The notes below the pieces were generated by a model, which saw nothing but the letters and a program-made list of their open reading frames with translations, was not told the origin of the DNA and did no database searches. From positions 1 through 41,891 of the forward strand of contig DAIBJA010000046.1 in assembly GCA_027420455.1 (NCBI GenBank): DNA of 41,891 nt, given 5' to 3'. The stretch's first letter is position 1. The number at the start of each line of letters is the position of its first letter. A program made the translations under genes and the position numbers. Shown here in pieces: positions 38,508 to 41,891 of this stretch. This DNA comes from Clostridia bacterium (GTDB taxonomy: Bacteria > Bacillota > Sulfobacillia > JAJZYS01 > JAJYTV01).

Positions 38508-38948
38508 TCAGCGACCGGACTCCCTGGGCAGATTCTCGACGAGGCTCCGGGCAGCCTCGAGCCAGCGTGCGCGCAGCGGCAGCAGGGTCGGCGCCAGGCG
38601 CACCGAGACGACAAACGGGCGGTCACCGCCCAGGATGTCCCCATAGGGCAGATCGCGCAGCGCGCCTTCGACCAGCCTGAGTCCGCCAGCGACGTCGAAT
38701 GACCGCACGACCGCGAACGCCGGCACATCGATGCGGATCGTCACCTGGCTCGCCTCGAGGCTGGCGCCCAGGAGGTAGATTTCCTCCTCGGCCCCGAGAC
38801 GCATCACGGAAGGCACCAGGTTGACCTTGGCGGTCGTCACGGAGGCCACGGCCTTCTGCAGTACATCGATCTCGTCCGGCGTCAGTACAGGCATCCGCAC
38901 AATCTGGTCCAGTGTCTCCGGCCGCAACGTCTTCGCGACGTCGTCCAT
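38508..38948 (-). CDS. Protein of unknown function within an ABC/two-component operon
   Basis: ATG at 38948 after GAGGAGAACCCT; 146 aa MDDVAKTLRPETLDQIVRMPVLTPDEIDVLQKAVASVTTAKVNLVPSVMRLGAEEEIYLLG...; co-directional and tightly spaced. Confidence 0.65.
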   Translation of the reverse strand: MDDVAKTLRPETLDQIVRMPVLTPDEIDVLQKAVASVTTAKVNLVPSVMRLGAEEEIYLLGASLEASQVTIRIDVPAFAVVRSFDVAGGLRLVEGALRDLPYGDILGGDRPFVVSVRLAPTLLPLRARWLEAARSLVENLPRESGR

Positions 38949-39007
38949 AGGGTTCTCCTCTTTTCCGTTCGCTGCTGCCCCTAGCGTACCGCAGCCTGGC
39001 TCTGCGG

Positions 39008-40537
39008 TCAGGCCCTGCCCTCGCTCGGACGCACGAAATCCATGGCACGGATCCGCAGCTCGCTCAGCTGGAGGCATAGATAGGCCTCCGCCAGGGCGGA
39101 GAGACTCCCCGCTACCGCACCGGCTGCAAAGCCGGCGAGGGCGAAGGCGCCCGCGAAGAAGCCCGCGGCGATCGCGGTCGCCAGGATCGTGACGAGAAAG
39201 CGCAGCCAGACTGCGATGCCGCGCTGATCCAGCGCGTTCGGCAGCATGGCCCAGCCGAGCAGCCCGACGGCCCGGACGAGGCACATCAGAGCGAGCGCGA
39301 GCGGCAGGCTCCAGAGGGCGATCGCCGTCTCACCCATGCCGATGAGCCAACCGCCAGCCACGCCGGCCCAGCCGAGTCCCGTCACGCAGGCGCCAGGCAG
39401 AAACCACGCGAGGAGCTTCTTCCCGATAGGGCCCGGCGTCTGTGCCCAGAGTGGCGTAGCGAGGATCTGGCTGAAGTTCATCGAGGCGACGGCCGCACCG
39501 GTCAGCAGCATGATGTACGCGACGAACCCCGGCACCACCTCCCACGGCACACCCCGCGGTCTGGCGAACGTGCCCGCGACGCCCGCCGCGAGCCACGCCG
39601 CCGCGATCAAGAGCGCCGTGGTGGGCCAGAGCGTGCGGTAGAGCCGGGCGAGCTCCACGCCGAAGAGCGCGTAGTCCCCGCGGCCTGGCCAGTCGTGCCG
39701 ACGGTAGCGGCGTCGGCGCGCTCTGCTCCCCACCTGACCCGAAGGGGCGCCCGCAGGGCGCGCAACGAGGCCGCGCCGCCCGGCCAGCACGGGCAAGGCA
39801 CTCCAGTCGACGCCCAAGCGAACGATCCTCGGTGCGAGTGCCACCATGGCGAGCAGCAGCAATATGGCCGCAATGCCCAGCAGGGCTAGCCCCAAGGGGT
39901 ATCCGTGCAAGGCAGCCACAGCCAGGGCGACCGGCCAAAGGTGCGAGATCGCCGCCGCCAAGTCGGCCACGCCGCCGCGCAGCAGCGCGGACCCGGCGAA
40001 GAGCAGGAGGCCTGCAAGGGCGAGCAGCATGAGATAGCGCAGGGGCCTGCCCCAGCGGCCCAGGCCGAGCAGGATGTGACGCACCGCCATGGCGGCGACC
40101 AGCGTGAGGGCGACCGCGTAGAGCAGGCTACCCCAGTCGACGCCGCCCGACTGAGCCATCTGCGGCACCCAGAATACGGCCACGATGACAAGCAGGCGGA
40201 GCTGCGAGACGGCCTGACGAACGAGCGCCCAGACCACGATGCGATCGGGGGCGATGGCGCTCGGCACTACGAGCGCGAGGTCCGCAGGTCGGGCCAGGAG
40301 GCGCCGTCGGCCGCCTATGGCGCCGACGCCGAGGAAGACGAGCCAGAGGCCCAGGCCGTAGATCGACGCGGCATGGCTGAAGTGCGGCATGCCCTGACGG
40401 CCCTCGCTCAGGATGAAGACAAGATAGGCGGCGACGAGAACGTAGACGGCGAGACGGCCGCGCGACCGCGCGAGTTGGCGCAGTTGCGCGCGCAGGGTCC
40501 GCCACTCGAGATAGAGCAGGGCGCGGTATCCCCTCAT
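39008..40537 (-). CDS. ABC-type transporter permease (many TM helices)
   Basis: ATG at 40537 overlapping the ATPase stop by ATGA; about 509 aa highly hydrophobic protein. The upstream part of the track ORF (to 41158) is out-of-frame ATPase sequence. Confidence 0.78.
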   Translation of the reverse strand: MRGYRALLYLEWRTLRAQLRQLARSRGRLAVYVLVAAYLVFILSEGRQGMPHFSHAASIYGLGLWLVFLGVGAIGGRRRLLARPADLALVVPSAIAPDRIVVWALVRQAVSQLRLLVIVAVFWVPQMAQSGGVDWGSLLYAVALTLVAAMAVRHILLGLGRWGRPLRYLMLLALAGLLLFAGSALLRGGVADLAAAISHLWPVALAVAALHGYPLGLALLGIAAILLLLAMVALAPRIVRLGVDWSALPVLAGRRGLVARPAGAPSGQVGSRARRRRYRRHDWPGRGDYALFGVELARLYRTLWPTTALLIAAAWLAAGVAGTFARPRGVPWEVVPGFVAYIMLLTGAAVASMNFSQILATPLWAQTPGPIGKKLLAWFLPGACVTGLGWAGVAGGWLIGMGETAIALWSLPLALALMCLVRAVGLLGWAMLPNALDQRGIAVWLRFLVTILATAIAAGFFAGAFALAGFAAGAVAGSLSALAEAYLCLQLSELRIRAMDFVRPSEGRA

Positions 40538-41238
40538 GCGCCTTCGGTGAGGCCGAGAAAGGCCTCCTGCAGACTGGCGGACTGCGCCGTGATCTCTTCG
40601 AGCGTGCCTTGCGCGATCAGGCGGCCGCGCTGCAGGATGAGGAACCGGTCGCAGATCTCCTCGGCGCTCTGGAGCATGTGGGTGGAAAGGAGGATGGCGG
40701 CGCCACCGCTCCTGATCTCCCGCAGGGCCTCTACGAGCTCTCTCTGGCCGGCTGGGTCGAGACCCACCATCGGCTCGTCCACCAGCATGAGTTTCGGCTG
40801 GTGCAGGAGTGCGCAGGCGATGAGGAGTTTCTGCTTCATGCCCTTCGACAGCGCCCCGCCCACACGGTCCGCCACGTCCTCCAGGTGGAGGCGGCGCAGG
40901 ATACCCTGTCCGGTTTCCTGCCAGCCGTCCGGGAGATCGTACGCCCGAGCCACGAAGCCGAGATGTTCCTCGACCGTCAGCAGCGGAAAGACCTCCGGCT
41001 GCTCGGGCACGAAGCCGATGAGTGCCTTCTGCTGTTCGATCGGCATCCCGTCGAGATAGGCTCGTCCAGAGGTCGGATGGACGAGCCCGGCAAGGGTGTG
41101 GAGGGTCGTCGTCTTGCCCGCCCCGTTCGGGCCCAGGAGGCCGACGATCTCCCCGCACGGTACCGTGAAGCTGAGATCCCGCACAGCGGCGACATCGCCG
41201 TACTGTTTGCCCAGTCCTTCGACACGCAGGCCGTCCAT
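40534..41238 (-). CDS. ABC transporter ATP-binding protein
   Basis: LLGPNGAGKTTTLHTLAGLVHPTSG, GALSKGMKQKLLIACALLHQPKLMLVDEPMVGLDPAGQRELVEALREI. Confidence 0.94.
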   Translation of the reverse strand: MDGLRVEGLGKQYGDVAAVRDLSFTVPCGEIVGLLGPNGAGKTTTLHTLAGLVHPTSGRAYLDGMPIEQQKALIGFVPEQPEVFPLLTVEEHLGFVARAYDLPDGWQETGQGILRRLHLEDVADRVGGALSKGMKQKLLIACALLHQPKLMLVDEPMVGLDPAGQRELVEALREIRSGGAAILLSTHMLQSAEEICDRFLILQRGRLIAQGTLEEITAQSASLQEAFLGLTEGA

Positions 41239-41376
41239 CTTGAACCCGCCATCCTTCCCTGCACGGCAGGAATACCGCAAGGTTCTCGAGGTCATGGCTC
41301 TAAGTCTGGGATGACGGGCAAAGAGATGTCAACGCCGCCTCATGCCGTCCGGCAAAGAGTGCGGTACGATGCTTCC

Positions 41377-41891
41377 ATGTCGAGGCTTTGGGCTGCCTAT
41401 CCGCGGGCTCTGCTGGTCCTCGTCCTCTCGACCGTCGTCATGGTCACGGGATTCTCCATGCTTTGGCCGCTCGTCACGCTCTACGTGCACAGCCGCCTTG
41501 GCCTGCCCATGAGCTGGGCAGGGGGCGTACTGCTGATCCAGTCGGCGGCCAACCTCGGCGGAAACATACTCGGCGGTCCCCTCTTCGACCGCTGGGGCGG
41601 CCGCCCCGCGATCCTGACCGGCGCTGCGGCGGCCGCGGCCGCCGCCTTCGGCATGGCCGCGACACACGGCATCTATCCCTACCTCGCCATGACGATCGTG
41701 CTCGGCGTCGGCACGGGACTCATCTATCCCTCGATCAACGCCTACGCCGCACAGGTGTGGCCGGAAGGACGACGTGCGGCTTTCAACGCCATCTACGTGG
41801 CCTCAAACGTCGGTGTGGCGATCGGTTCGATGATCGGTGGGCTTCTGGCCCAGGTGCACTTCTGGCTCGCATTCACGGTGACGGGCCTGCT
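41377..41891 (+). CDS. MFS transporter, N-terminal part (runs off the window)
   Basis: Open frame from ATG 41377: MSRLWAAYPRALLVLVLSTVVMVTGFSMLWPLVTLYVHSRLGLPMSWAGGVLLIQSAANLGGNILGGPLFDRWGGRPAILTG. Not in the supplied track because it has no stop. Confidence 0.82.
   Translation, partial: MSRLWAAYPRALLVLVLSTVVMVTGFSMLWPLVTLYVHSRLGLPMSWAGGVLLIQSAANLGGNILGGPLFDRWGGRPAILTGAAAAAAAAFGMAATHGIYPYLAMTIVLGVGTGLIYPSINAYAAQVWPEGRRAAFNAIYVASNVGVAIGSMIGGLLAQVHFWLAFTVTGL

Overview
The window is about 41.9 kb of high-GC chromosomal DNA. A Tlp-type small acid-soluble spore protein (33837..34058) and a Bacillus-like gap-pgk-tpiA-gpmI-eno-secG-est-rnr-smpB-ssrA block (20151 down to 10129, minus strand) point to an endospore-forming Firmicute. 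I could not identify the species. Other modules: rph-rdgB-P1 peptidase; an NCS1 permease behind an inverted pair of PurR-type PurBoxes; a glnR-glnA operon whose glutamine synthetase looks like GSI-beta; phoB-phoR-pstS-pstC-pstA-pstB-phoU preceded by a P-loop/Asp23-like fusion gene; tyrA-aroH; asnB; dinB; cysK; and an ABC transporter, unknown protein and two-component system operon. I saw no CRISPR array, transposase, prophage gene or tRNA. The observations most worth checking are: (1) the tmRNA gene overlaps the smpB stop codon, so RNase P maturation would create a nonstop smpB mRNA; (2) the tmRNA lacks a canonical T-loop; (3) the P-loop/Asp23 fusion lies next to the pho/pst locus; (4) there is a structured, unannotated intergenic region between tlp and dinB; (5) there are operator-like palindromes upstream of the NCS1 permease, glnR and an ArsR-type gene. 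All assignments come from reading the sequence and recalled family motifs. No database search was run.
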